Source: Eustoma russellianum (taxonomy: Eukaryota > Streptophyta > Magnoliopsida > Gentianales > Gentianaceae). Taken from it: a stretch of 64,000 nt of DNA. Under the pieces are notes generated by a model that made no database searches, was not told where the DNA came from, and worked only from the letters and a program-made list of their open reading frames with translations. The stretch spans positions 25,900,118 through 25,964,117 of the forward strand of contig AP025054.1 in assembly GCA_036186865.1 (NCBI GenBank), written 5' to 3'. A program made the position numbers and the translations under genes. Of this stretch, positions 1 to 10,076 are shown in pieces. The first letter of the stretch is position 1; every line of letters starts with the position of its first letter.

Positions 1-563
1 CACGAGCGCTTTATAACAACCAAACCGTCCTCATCATCATTCCCAAAGCGTGTTACCTTTCGATAGATGACCTCCCACCCAACCAAACCGTCCTGATCAT
101 CATTCCCAAAGCATGTTACCTTTCGATTTTTAACTAGCCCGGCCCGCTGCTAGTTCACCCGAGTACCAACTGAGCAATGGCCTCCCGTAGGCCGTGAGCT
201 AACGACCATGAACTTCAACCTTATCTCGACCTAACGACCATGGTTCACATGGCTGAGAAGATTGAGCACCAACTAAAGGTACGTAGTTCCTCCAATTTTA
301 ATTCCACTTATCGTACTAATCAAACCTCTTCAAGGTTTCAAAGCAGGTCTTCAGGAACTTGAAGCTCACGGCTTACGAGAGGCCATTGCTCAATTGGTAC
401 TCGGGTGAACTAGCAGCGGGCCGGGCTAGTTAAAAACCGAAAGGTAACACGCTTTCAGAGTGATGATGAGGACAATTTGGTTGGGTGGGAGGTCATCTAT
501 CGAAAGGTAACACGCTTTGGGAATGATGATGAGGACGGTTTTGTTGTTATAAAGCGCTCATGT
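1..563. repeat. Near-palindrome with gypsy gag spacer
   Basis: Positions 1-200 reappear as the reverse complement at about 363-560, with only scattered mismatches. The arms contain a piece of the gypsy inter-domain region before RT (also at 1490-1585 and 5610-5700) and a GC-rich core, gaactagcagcgggccggg. The spacer at about 236-362 is a plus-strand piece of gag matching the 6660-6800 region of element G1 (residues MAEKIEHQLKV are readable). This is a composite of gypsy fragments, not a gene. It could be a fold-back structure formed by repair or a local assembly artefact. Confidence 0.8.
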
Positions 564-589
564 GACCTCCCTTTTCTTATATATCTCTA

Positions 590-865
590 TTTATATTTGA
601 ATTATACACTTGGCAATCCATTCAATAATTGGCTGATACATTAATGCATAAGAAGGAGTTAATGCCACATTCTTATGAATTAATGAAACAAGTTCCAAAC
701 GATTTAAGATCGTGTCAAAGTGTTAATCTTAACAGTTAACACTTTGATACGATCTTAAATCGGTTGGAACTTGTTTTATTAATGCATAAGAATGTGGAAT
801 TAACTCCTTCTTATGCATTAAAGTCGCCTACTATTGAATGGATTGCCAAGTGTATAATTCAAATA
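590..865. repeat. Second near-palindrome of copia LTR-like sequence
   Basis: About 135 bp on each side of roughly position 733 are reverse complements at about 90 percent identity. The arms carry taatgcataag and attgaatggattgccaag. A third copy of the same unit lies at 1322-1475 on the plus strand, directly downstream of a copia polypurine tract, so the unit is most simply a copia LTR or LTR-adjacent sequence duplicated head to head. Confidence 0.75.
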
Positions 866-1154
866 GATCTATCCTGTAGCATTCAATTGACCCTACCAAA
901 CACACACTTCGATAAATATCCCTCCTGAAATAATTCAAAACAGAGGCCTGTTTTCCCTATACTCAACCAAGGTGGCTCCTATCTATGACGGGGTATGGAA
1001 GGGGGGCCGGATGTACGCAACCATACCCATGTGTCAGAAACACACATAGGTTGTCTCCCGATGACCCATAATGAAAATTGCGACAAGCTGTGTCGATCAA
1101 CTGCCACTCCATAATATAAGAAGAGCAACCAATTTAATAAATCATTTTGCTTTA

Positions 1155-1475
1155 TTTGATTATATTCCAAAGTCGAAGATCAACTTGCGGATATACTCAC
1201 AAGGGGAGTTACTGGGAGAGTCTATGAATCAGTTATAAGCAAGTTGGTTATTAAAGACTCCAATACACAACTTGAGGGGGAGTGTTGTGTATATCAACTT
1301 TTGTTAATAGGTTGCTATCCCAATTATCTTAACAGTTAACACTTTGATACGATCTTAAATTATTTGGAACTTGTTTCATTAATGCATAAGAATGTGGCAT
1401 CAACTCCTTGTTATGCATTAATGTCGCCTACTATTGAATGGATTGCCAAGTGTATAATTCAAATATAAATAGAGA
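1155..1475 (+). pseudogene. Ty1/copia 3' end: RNase H tail, polypurine tract, LTR start
   Basis: The plus-strand translation near 1166-1205 reads KVEDQLADILTRG-like residues, the usual end of copia RNase H. It is followed by the characteristic polypurine tract ttgagggggagtg at about 1272-1284 and an LTR start tgttgtgtatatc. The rest of the polyprotein is absent upstream, so this is a truncated remnant. The LTR runs into the repeat unit shared with 590-865 and its far end cannot be placed. There is no intact reading frame. Confidence 0.7.
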
Positions 1476-1479
1476 TATA

Positions 1480-1585
1480 AAAGAAAAAAAGGTCACACGA
1501 GCGCTTTATAACAACCAAACCATCCTCATCATCATTCCAAAAGCGTGTTACCTTTCGGTAGATGACCTCCCACCCAACCTTAGTG
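1480..1585 (+). pseudogene. Gypsy inter-domain fragment
   Basis: Translation gives VTRALYNNQTILIIIPKACY and then LSVDDLPPNL, nearly identical to the minus-strand stretch at 5610-5700 between protease and RT of element G1. The same roughly 95-bp piece also occurs at 1-60 (plus) and 478-560 (minus). It starts and stops abruptly at unrelated sequence and has no coding role by itself. Confidence 0.75.
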
Positions 1586-1627
1586 CTGAGCCCTTGAAAC
1601 TCTGCCCACCTTTTATATTTTATTTAC

Positions 1628-1673
1628 TTTATCAGTTCTCATTCGGATCACTATTCGAATGAGAACTGATAAA
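1628..1673. repeat. Perfect 18-bp hairpin
   Basis: The arms tttatcagttctcattcg (1628-1645) and its exact reverse complement (1656-1673) flank a 10-nt loop. No gene is next to it, and it is not followed by a T-run that would suggest a terminator in the bacterial sense. Confidence 0.85.
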
Positions 1674-1689
1674 GCTATTTCAATTGACC

Positions 1690-3094
1690 CGAAATAGAAA
1701 TCGTTTGGATTGATAAGTAACCCTAATATGCTTGTTTCTCAGAATTGCAAGGGCTCAGCTATCACAACAAAAGCCCGATTTTATCTGTAACATAAATGCA
1801 TCTTGATCACGCACCATGACACCATGGTTGGCCCAGGCTTGGTCAAGCCGTTGATCAATTTTATGACGTCCCTGCTGAAATTAGAAGTACAACATATTAA
1901 ATATATGTATATATATTAAATTAGTTTGCAGAAAGAGGGCTATACTTTCCCTGAAATATCCCTACATTCCTCCCTCTGCACGCGTCAATTGAATGCTACA
2001 GGCCTGCCATCATCACCTCTGCCATCCGCTGCTTTGGTCATTCTCTCCCATCATCTCATCTAAGTTAAAGGTTGAACCCCAACCAGTAAGGGTCCCTGCC
2101 ACACCCAATCCAAAAGGTAGTGTAGGGAGGTAAATCAGGTACCCAACAGCCCGCTAGCAGGAGCTTGATCATTTACACAGTATTCTGCATAAGAAGCCCC
2201 CAGCACTGCAAGCAAGCCTATCTGTACGCTGTGTGCTCATTGTTTGTATCATTATGTGCAAGTAATTTCGTAGTTATACATATGGATATATTTGTATTTA
2301 AATATAAAGTAGTGATGTAGAATAAGTAATTAAAAAAATAAAAAAAAATAAATATAAAATATATAAGCATAAGGGGGCCGTAGGATAAGTGAGTGGAAAG
2401 TTTAAAAAAATGTAGATCGTGGATAACGTGGGGGTAACAAACCCCCCAATCTTCTTGGAACTTTTAATATAAACTGTTTTCTATTCACCTGGGAAGGAAA
2501 CCACTGCTGAAATCAAAGAAAAGGAAAAAGGCAGGAAGCAGGGGCTGTCTGGCAAAAAAAAGAAAAGGGGAAGAGAGAATAGAGGAAGGAAAATTGAGGG
2601 AACTATAGGGAAAGTTAGCAAAGAATCTTCAATCTAGTTGATCTTTTATCAATTTCATATTACCTGCAATCGAGGTAGGTTTCCTTTTCCCCATCCAATT
2701 GGTACAAATTCAAGCATGCTCTAGTGGAATTTTATGCGTTTTCGTTGTGTTAATTGTTAAATTTCATAGCATGATGTTAGATTGTGAAAAGCACGAGTGT
2801 TGGTGACAGTGGAATGCGTTTGATGATCTGTGGAATGCCTGAACTGTATTGCGTGTTTTGGTTTTTATTTTAGGGAAAAATTTGATAATCAAAACAGTAA
2901 AACTAATGCATGATTACATTTTGTTTTGGCCTTAGAATAGGTTCCTATAGACTGGAAATAGGCGAAAATATAGATCGGAGCTGAAGGGTACACATTGGAG
3001 TTCTTGGGCCAAACGTTTTACTTTTTGCATCATCATAGTGGGAAGGATAATGTGTTTGTCATAGACCCATTAATAGGAAAATTACTATTTCAAG
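1690..3094. other. Unassigned AT-rich stretch with dispersed repeat pieces
   Basis: I see no gene. Positions 2405-2474 are an inverted copy of 9591-9660. Positions 2688-2800 are an inverted, diverged copy of 12235-12340. A purine-rich tract lies at 2500-2620. A donor-like GAG|GTAGGT sits at about 2676-2685, but no coding exon is visible next to it. The stretch could be LTR or untranslated-leader debris. Confidence 0.6.
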
Positions 3095-3502
3095 TGGAGG
3101 CAAGATGGTACAGTATGCGACACAGTTCAGTCCATTCAACAAGAAGCGGTTTCTTTTTTTGAGAGAATGTTTGCTACAGAACCCAGCGGTGATCATGAGT
3201 ATTTATTGCAACATATACCCCACATATTGACTGATGAGGACAATGATCTTTTGTTAGGCATGCCATTGTTGGAGGAAGTTCGGCAAGCTGTGTGGAGGTT
3301 GAGTCCTTCCAGCGCGTCGGGGCCAGACGGTTTTCTGGGATCATTTTACAGACATTTCTGGGATGTTATTCATTTGGATGTTTTGTTGGCAGTACAAGAA
3401 TTTTTCTTAGGCATTCGTATGCCCAAGATTATGGCAGCCTCTCTGATATGCTTAGTACCAAAGGTGTCCAACCCTTCGACTTTTAGTGATAATCGCCCGT
3501 AG
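3095..3502 (+). pseudogene. L1-type LINE ORF2 fragment (start of RT)
   Basis: One open frame encodes the linker and first RT blocks of a plant L1-type LINE. Recognisable residues are SASGPDGFLGSFYRHFWD near 3313-3363 and AVQEFFLGIRMPK near 3391-3429, matching the same blocks in LINEs A, C and D. It breaks off just after the NPSTFSDNRP block and before the catalytic YADD/FADD motif. At 3505-3530 the opposite strand carries a few codons of an ORF2 start (VKVLLW), so two LINE pieces are fused here. The fragment is inactive. Confidence 0.85.
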
Positions 3503-3568
3503 GCCATGAGCTTCCAAAGTAGTACCTTCACACAATGTGAAATTGTGTTTATGTTTACTTCCATATCC

Positions 3569-3642
3569 CCTTGGCTGAACTAGCAGCGGGCCGGGCTGAA
3601 TGACCAACGGCCCGAGCCCCAGCTGCTGGCCGGCCGAAATAG
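3569..3642. repeat. 70-bp GC-rich repeat, inverted partner at 11317-11393
   Basis: This starts ggctgaactagcagcgggcc and continues GC-rich. The reverse complement occurs at 11317-11393 with about 90 percent identity. The first 20 bases also sit in both arms of the 1-563 palindrome. I see no target duplication outside the two copies. Confidence 0.75.
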
Positions 3643-3654
3643 CTCAGACAATAA

Positions 3655-3778
3655 ATGGATCTAGAGTTGAGTGCCAAAGGATGGTGAGGATGGGCCGGAA
3701 GGCCTCAGGCGATCTTTAAATGAACTTAGATTTGGGTGCCGGAGGATGGTGAGGATGGGCCAGGGGCCTCAGACGATT
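3655..3778 (+). repeat. Two tandem copies of a 50-bp GC-rich unit
   Basis: The unit contains ggatggtgaggatgggcc and ends cctcag-cgat. It occurs at 3660-3715 and 3726-3778, and again at 10020-10068. No reading frame is convincing. It may be part of a gypsy LTR. Confidence 0.7.
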
Positions 3779-4055
3779 GTCTTTTTGCATTCATGGCACG
3801 TGCATTGCATTTATGGTGGGTCGTGAAGTACGGGTCACGAGCGCTCAGTATGGTGTACTGTGGTGGGGCCAGGCACACTCAGTATGGTGTACGGTGGCAG
3901 GGCCACGCACACTCAGGATGGTGAGTGTGGGTGGGTACGAGACACAACGGCTCAGTAGGTCCCGGGATCATGCATTGCATGGTGGAGATATCGGCATTCG
4001 GTGTGACATGATCTTGTTGCGTGTTACATGCATAGTAGGACATGCATCACGATGT
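3779..4055 (+). repeat. Gypsy LTR-like debris
   Basis: Short matches to the G2 LTR (ggcac-tgcattgcattt and the cccggg motif region, compare 16030-16150) and internal near-repeats of cactcagtatggtgtac suggest decayed LTR sequence. Nothing in it is coding. Confidence 0.4.
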
Positions 4056-4106
4056 TGCAAAAACATTTTCTCCACCTAATGCTTATGTTCTTGAATTCAT
4101 TATTCC

Positions 4107-4375
4107 CCGAAGCACCCACTATAAATCCTAGGAACAAAACCTTCTCCATGCAAAAAGAACACTTTTTAAAGTTGGCATACAGTTGTTGTTTCCTTAACAT
4201 GTCAAAAACAGCTTTTAGATGGTCAAGATTGTCAAGAAAACCCTAGAATATATCAAAATGTCATCAAAGTACACCACAACAAACTTGCCAATGAAAGCTC
4301 TCAAAACTTCGTTCATCAACCTCATGAATGTACTAGGTGCATTAGTTAACCCAAAAGGCATGTCTCTTGTTCAAC
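4107..4375 (-). pseudogene. Duplicated gypsy RT fragment
   Basis: On the minus strand this encodes the middle of RT: MPFGLTNAPS, VVVYFDDILIYS (intact catalytic Asp pair) and a C-terminal CSFC-EKVLFLGF block. It lies downstream of RNase H, where integrase would be expected. The main RT copy at 4925-5400 covers the same blocks, so this is a second, differently diverged copy. The join to RNase H at about 4372 falls in a shared atgcc, suggesting microhomology-mediated joining or template switching. Confidence 0.8.
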
Positions 4376-5465
4376 TTTCCTTGCCCTTTAATGTACTTGA
4401 GGCTTTCATGGTCAATGTGGATCACAAACTTTCTAGGTTGAAGGTAGTGTTGCCAAGTTTGTAGGGATGTCACTAGGGCATAAAGTTCCTTGTACTAGGT
4501 AGAGTAATTCAGTACATCACCTTTCAACTTCGCACTAAAGTAGGCTATGAGTTTCTTACCTTGGGCCAATACCGCTCCAATACCCACTCCATTCGCATCA
4601 CGCTCAATTTCAAAAGTCTCGTCAAAGTTTGGTAACCTAAGTATGGGTGCAGTGGTTAGCCTCCTTTTAAGTTCATCGAATGCCTGTTGTTGTGGCTCCT
4701 CCCACCTGAAAGGGACATCTTTTTTTACAATTTCATTTAGAGGTGCAACTATGGATGAAAACTCGTTGACAAATCGTCTATAGAAACTAGCAAGTCCGTG
4801 GAAGCTGCGCACTTCCCCTACAGACTTAGGTGTGGGCCACTCGACAATTGACCTAACCTTCTCCTCATCCATCTCTACTCCCTCTGCCAAAATGACAAAG
4901 CCTAAGAAGACTACTCGTTCCAAACAAAAAGAGCACTTCTTAAAGTTAGCGTAAAGTTGTTCTTGCTTAAGCTTCTCAAAAACGGCCCTAATATGGTCAA
5001 GGTGGTCTTCTATTGTTCAGGAATAAATTAGGATATAATCAAAGTAAACCACAACAAATCGTCCTATGAAGGCCTGTAAGACTTCATTCATCAGACTCAT
5101 AAAGGTTCTAGGGGTGTTGGTGAGCTCGAAGGGCATCACTAGCCACTCATAGAGCCCAAACTTGGTTTTGAATGTAGTCTTTCATTTGTCCCCTTCTTTT
5201 ATCTGCACTTAGTAGTACCCTTGCTCAAGGCCAATCTTGGTGAAGTATCTAGATCCATGCAATATATCCAACATATCATCCAGCCTAGGTATGGGGTACT
5301 TATACTTGATGGTAATTTTGTTTATGGCACGGCAATCAGTACACATTCTCCAGGTTCCATCCTTTTTGGGTACTAAAATGACAGAAGGCTGACGGGATTA
5401 GGCTCTCTCAGACTTGTCCGCTTGCTAGGAGTTCCTCTACTTACCTTTGGATCTCCTTGGTTTCC
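4376..5465 (-). pseudogene. Gypsy RT-RNase H of G1
   Basis: Minus-strand reading gives RT from about 5400 to 4900 and RNase H from about 4900 to 4376. Readable blocks include MPFELTN, VVVYFDYILIYS, the VVFLGFVILAEGVEMDEEKV motif and, in RNase H, ALVTSLQTWQHYL and VIHIDHESLKYIKGQGKLN. The second catalytic Asp of the RT pair is Tyr (FDY). In RNase H an Asp is readable as ERDANGVGIGAVL. A stop interrupts the YST*YKELYAL stretch. The polypeptide would be non-functional. Confidence 0.85.
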
Positions 5466-6236
5466 TCAGGGTTGGATCGGTAGGCTAGTCTGTTGGGAAG
5501 GACAGCTCCTGGGACAAAGTCTATTTGGTGTTCTATTCCTCTTATAGGTTCCGGAGGGTGGCTCGGTGGAAAATAGAACATCATACTCCTGTATAAGGGA
5601 AGCAACAGAGGTATGAAGGTTGGGTGGGAGGTCACCTACCGAAAGGTAACACGCTTTGGGAATGATGATGAGGACGGTTTGGTTGTTATAAAGCGCTCGT
5701 GTGACCTCTCTTTTCTTTGCAAAATACCCACACTTCTTTTTGGATTCTTTGACACCTATGAGTACTACCTCTTTTCCCTTACTCTTTTGTTTCTTATTTT
5801 CACTTTTCATGCTTTCCACAAATTTTTGCTCAGCTTCCTTTTCCTTAGACTCGATCCTAGACTTAGACACGCATTGGTGATCTTCGTGGACCTTATGGGG
5901 TGGAAGTGCATGCAACTTGTAAAGTTTACCATTCAATTTGAAAGAATAAGGATTAAAATATCCATCATATTTCACATGTCTGTCAAATTGTCATGGTCTA
6001 CCAAGTAAGATATGATTAGCATGCATTGGTGCAATATCACATAAAACATCATCTTTATAACTACCAATGCTAAGATAAATCAAAACTTGCTTACTGACGC
6101 TAACTTCACCATAATCATTTAACCTTGCAAGTTTGTAAGGATGTGGGTGATTAGTCATAGGCAAATTCAATTTCCTTACCAATTCAATGCTAGCCACATT
6201 TGCGTAAGAACCGAAATCAATGATCATAGAGCACAC
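5466..6236 (-). pseudogene. Gypsy protease and spacer of G1
   Basis: The segment 6236-5991 contains MIIDFGSYANVAS, the retropepsin active-site region, with DFG in place of the usual DSG/DTG, followed by the ILLGRP block. A TGA replaces the expected Trp right after GRP. The downstream frame (5975-5466) is a Lys/Glu-rich spacer with VTRALYNNQTVLIIIPKACY and DVLFSTEPPSG, the region leading into RT. Active-site change and stop make it inactive. Confidence 0.8.
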
Positions 6237-7697
6237 TTTACTTTTATCATGGAATGGATAGGAAAAATGTTTTCTCTATATTGTTCATGATCATCTAATT
6301 TTGGATATTCATTTAAAGCTCTACGCACAACAAGAAATTCCTTAGTGTCATAATCATCTAGTGCGCCTAGATCCTCTTCAGTTTCAGTTTCATTATCATG
6401 TTCAGATTTGTTTTCATTCTCGGACTCAATCACATATTCATTAGTTTCCTCAATTAACATGACTCTTTTCGCATTAGGACACTCTTTTCTAATGTGACCA
6501 CGACCTTGATATTTATAGCATTTAATGTCCCTAAACCTGTTTGAGAGTTCAGATGAATTCCCTGTAGAGGCTTTCTGTTTGCCTCTGTCATCATGTCTTT
6601 GTGTGCCTTGCACACGGTTGTCAATCCTTTGTGACGAATCTTGGTCACGGGTTTGGCCTCCCCTAGGCGTGAGCTTCCAGTTCCTGAAGACCTGCTTTGA
6701 AACCTTGAAGAAGTTTGATTAGTACGATAAGTGGAATTGAAATTGGATGAACTACGTACCTTTAGTTGGTGCTCAATCTTCTCAGCCATGTGAACCATGG
6801 TCGTTAGGTCGAGATAAGGTTGAAGTTCAACCCTTTGCGCAATCTCCCTGTTTAGACCATGTAAGAAACGGGCCTTGGTTGCTTCTTCAGGTTCTTGCAA
6901 ATTAGACCTTCCCAACAAGATTTCCAACTCTTTGTAAAATTCGTCCACACTTTTGGAGCCTTGTTTTAAGTTTTGCAAACTTGTGAAAATAGAACTCTCA
7001 AAATTGTTTGGGATAAATCGTTGTCTCATTTCAAATTTCATTTCTTCCCAAGTGACAATTGGAGGTTGTCTTGTTTTAGTCCTATTTCTACACAAATTTA
7101 TCCACCAATTTAATGCGTAACCGGAAAACTCAATAGAAGCGTACCTCACTTTTTGTAACTGGCTATAGTTGGTACAATAAAAGATTAGATCCACTTTCGT
7201 TTCCCACTCTAAGTATTCCTCTGCGTTACTTTTAACATAAAACGTTAGAATGCTTATTTTTGCTTTTAGAAAATCGTCATCTTGTGGTGGAAGGGGGTTA
7301 TGTCGTCTTTGGTAACCACGGGGAGGGTGGTCATGAAAGTCATACTCATCATGTTCAAATGGATTATAATCGTCATTGTACCTTCTTGGAGCGTGTCTCC
7401 ATGGATGCAATGGAGGGACAAACCTTCTTGGCTCAATGTGTGGTGGTCTAATGCTTTCATCCTCAACTTCCTCTGGTTGATGCCGTCGTGTATGAGGCAT
7501 GGGAATAGCCCTGCCGTTGCCTTGCCCATCACTCGTCTTTTGGCTCCTTTGAACATCTTCAAACCTGTGTTTTATTACCTCGTTATCATGCATGAGTTTC
7601 TTTAGCATTTCCAACATTTGTTGTTGCGCATTGTCAAAGGTCTCAGCCTCCTTTGACTCGCTCGGTGAGGAGTGCTGCTCTCCATGTTTTATCTAAA
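6224..7697 (-). pseudogene. Gypsy gag of G1
   Basis: A long minus-strand frame (7697 to about 6454, continuing in another frame to 6224) encodes a retrotransposon capsid: an N-terminal Gln/Arg-rich part, then YLEWETKVDLIF, YALNWWINL, WEEMKFEMRQRF, LKQGSKSVDEFYKELE and LHGLNREIAQRVELQPY. The C-terminal zinc knuckle reads CYKYQGRGHIRKEC, so the second Cys of CX2CX4HX4C is Tyr. The Glu/Asp-rich tail leads to protease. The 7617 Met lies inside the frame; codons continue upstream to about 7697. A shift near 6600 splits gag. Confidence 0.9.
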
Positions 7698-8999
7698 GTG
7701 AACAAATTAAAACGAAAAGGAAGAAAAGAAGCAAACTAACACAAAAACAAGCAAACGTTAACTGATTAGTGGAAACAGAATACGAGCAATCCGCTTTCTT
7801 TTATTTTCACTCTCTTACCACTTGTCACTTGTGCAAACCTGAACTTAATAAGATTCAAAGCGATCAATTAAGAGAGTGTTTGCCAATGCTTCGCCAAATC
7901 ACAACGATCTCCACTTGTCTCACCCTTTTGCTTTCTATTTGCACCAAATAGTATCAAAACAAAACCAAGAAAGATGGAGACAAACTTGAACGTTTCTACT
8001 AAGATTCAAAGAATGTAAGCAACCAAAATTTATGTATAAGGCTGAACCAAAGATGAACTAAGGGTTGCCATAGGCAATCTTTAGTTAATTTTGATTCTAC
8101 GCACTTATTATCCACAATATGATTCAAAGCATTCAATAATATAGCATCCAAGTGTGTGATTGGGTCAAGAGGTTCACTATTGGGAAGACAAACGTGGAGT
8201 ACGGTTGTAGATAGCAAAGAAGAAAGATGGTACCAAACTGCTCCAAAAAATTTCAGGTAATGCACAAACGTTTTCCCCTTTTTCTATTCTCTTTTTCTTG
8301 TGTTTTTTCTTTTCTTTTCTTACTGAGAAATCCTTTTTTTGTACAAAACGTCTCTCTTAACACCGGATTTTTTGTTCAGGGGAAAAACATGGATTAACTC
8401 TCTTTTGCCCAAACTGTTGTTTTGAGCAGGACCTTGCAAGGAGTTATCAATTTTCAGTAAAGTAACAGTAAATATGTAATGTTATGCAAGAAGAATTTGA
8501 ATGTGGGTGGATTTGCGGTTGAGTTGAGATGATTAACCGAAACTAGGGTTTTGAGAATTAGGGTTTGGGATCGGCTGTTTTCAGCCTTTTGTGCTTAGTA
8601 CAGTTTTGGAAATGGCTTTCACACGTATGATCAGCAAGATTGAAGCATGAAATCAATCACAATATGAATCACAAGATGCATACACTCATCATCAACTAAA
8701 AACTTCGGTAGCAACAAGATGATTTGAGACCTAGGTGGCTTTATAGGCTGATGGCGTAACTTTAAAAAGCTGATTGTTTCCTAGATGCAATGAACCCGAA
8801 TTTTGTTCAAGTTTGATGAAGAAAATTTCAGAATGTTGTCAAAAGAAATACATAGCAAATGACACTTAAACAAGATCTAACAAAATGCAAGTACTCAAAG
8901 TAAGACTCTTGGGATATGATTTTCGTTTTTTTATATATGGAAGACACAAATGACGTGACGAATGAAAAGAAAACGATAGAAGATGGTGGAATAAAGTAA
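7698..8999 (-). other. Untranslated leader of G1
   Basis: 1.3 kb between gag and the PBS with no convincing reading frame in any orientation. T-rich tracts lie at 8277-8345. A long leader is common in plant gypsy elements. I see no second gene here. Confidence 0.6.
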
Positions 9000-9016
9000 C
9001 CTCACTCTGATACCAA
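9000..9016 (-). promoter_or_regulatory. Primer-binding site of G1
   Basis: The minus strand reads ttggtatcagagtgagg, matching the 3' end of initiator methionine tRNA at its first dozen bases. It lies a few bases inside the inferred 5' LTR end. Confidence 0.75.
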
Positions 9017-9020
9017 TTGA

Positions 9021-9472
9021 TGCGTGCAAACGTGGGCTCCAACACTTTCCACCTTCCAAACATCCTTTACTAGGTTTAGGCACAAGGAAGAAGACTTACC
9101 CTTTCTTCCTTAGAAAAACAAACGTTTGGTTCAACGAGCAAAAACAAAGACTTCAAGATGGTCGTTGTTCAGACAAACCAAAATGGCCCTCCTGGACGGC
9201 ACCTTAGAGCAATGGAAACACCTTCAAAATGCTCAACTTTGAAGGATATTAACCTAAGTTTTTAATGCAAAACCAAGAAAACAAAGTTTCACAAGAATAG
9301 GAGAAAATATCAAGATTTTATTTCATGAAAATTCTGAGCTTCCTACTCAGCCAAGGGCCCTATGTATAGACGCCTAAAGACCATAGAGATAACCAGATGT
9401 TATCTCTAAAAAGTATCTAGAAAACATTTTCTCCACCTAATGCTTATGTTCTTGAGTTCATTATTGCACATT
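9021..9472 (-). repeat. Inferred 5' LTR of G1
   Basis: About 452 bp, beginning TGCAATAATG and ending GCACGCA on the minus strand, next to the PBS. The first 45-50 bp (aacattttctccacctaatg and onward, 9423-9467) recur at 4058-4104, the expected place for a 3' LTR. That second copy is truncated, so the length is not confirmed. Confidence 0.6.
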
Positions 9473-9590
9473 ATGTGTTTGACTTGCTAGGTGAGGAGTG
9501 TTTTACCCCTGAACAAAAAAAGTATAATATTTTAAACTAATTTTCATTAAGTATTTATAGTATAAACATGCTTTACATGCTCAGAAAAAA

Positions 9591-9660
9591 GTTTAAATTA
9601 AAAGTGCCAAGAAGATTGGGGGTTTGTTACCCCCCACGTTATCCACGATCTACATTTTTT
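9591..9660. repeat. Inverted partner of 2405-2474
   Basis: 70 bp whose reverse complement contains tgtagatcgtggataacgtg. It abuts LINE fragment 9661-9991 directly, so it marks a rearrangement junction. Confidence 0.8.
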
Positions 9661-9991
9661 TTGATACCATGATGCATGGACTACACATGATGATTTTGCT
9701 ACCTATTTATGAACCCATTGGCGATTATACCCTACTGTGGGAGGCATCTATGGGTTTTATGATAAGCTTCGTCGCCTGAAAGCTGATCTGCGTAACTAGA
9801 ATCGAGATGTCTTTGGAAATATTTTCACAGATTTAATGGCGGCGGAGGAGGAGACCGAACGCACGGAATCTGCGTATGATACATCACCCTCGGAGGGCAC
9901 ACGTCAGGTGTGTCATCAAGCTAAGGCTCAGCTATTAAAGCAGCAAACACGAGCTTATCTTTTCCGAAAGTTTAACGTCAAACAACATTAA
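9661..9991 (+). pseudogene. L1-type LINE ORF2 fragment (endonuclease-RT linker)
   Basis: Plus-strand reading gives YPTVGGIYGFYDKLRRLKAD, then NRDVFGNIFTDLMAAEEETE and AKAQLLKQQTRAYLFRKFNV, the linker between endonuclease and RT seen intact in LINE C at about 27720-27930. One TAG stop lies in it. It could be a neighbouring piece of the same LINE that supplied 3095-3502, since the two cover nearly consecutive parts of ORF2. Confidence 0.8.
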
Positions 9992-10076
9992 ATCATCATT
10001 CGGAAAATAAATGAAACTAGATTTGAGTGCCAGAGGATGGTGAGGATGGGCCAGGGGCCTCAGACGATCCTCTGTC

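Larger units (their letters stand above)
4056..9472 (-). mobile_element. Ty3/gypsy element G1, rearranged
   Basis: Read on the minus strand: 5' LTR (about 9472-9021), an initiator-Met-type PBS (9016-9000), a 1.3-kb leader, gag, protease, spacer, RT, RNase H, then a second RT piece that runs directly into about 50 bp matching the start of the LTR (4106-4056). Integrase is missing. Domain order and PBS define it as Ty3/gypsy; I do not assign a lineage. Stops and frameshifts are present throughout, so it is dead. The LTR boundaries are inferred from TG...CA ends and the PBS and have not been confirmed by two full LTR copies. Confidence 0.75.

Noticed and set aside
2676..2800. Possible host-gene first exon/intron with GAG|GTAGGT donor
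   Set aside because: No coding exon or acceptor can be found, and the sequence is a dispersed repeat also found at 12235-12340.
7260..7605. Plus-strand frames of 63-107 codons
   Set aside because: Antisense shadows of the G1 gag frame, without conserved domains.
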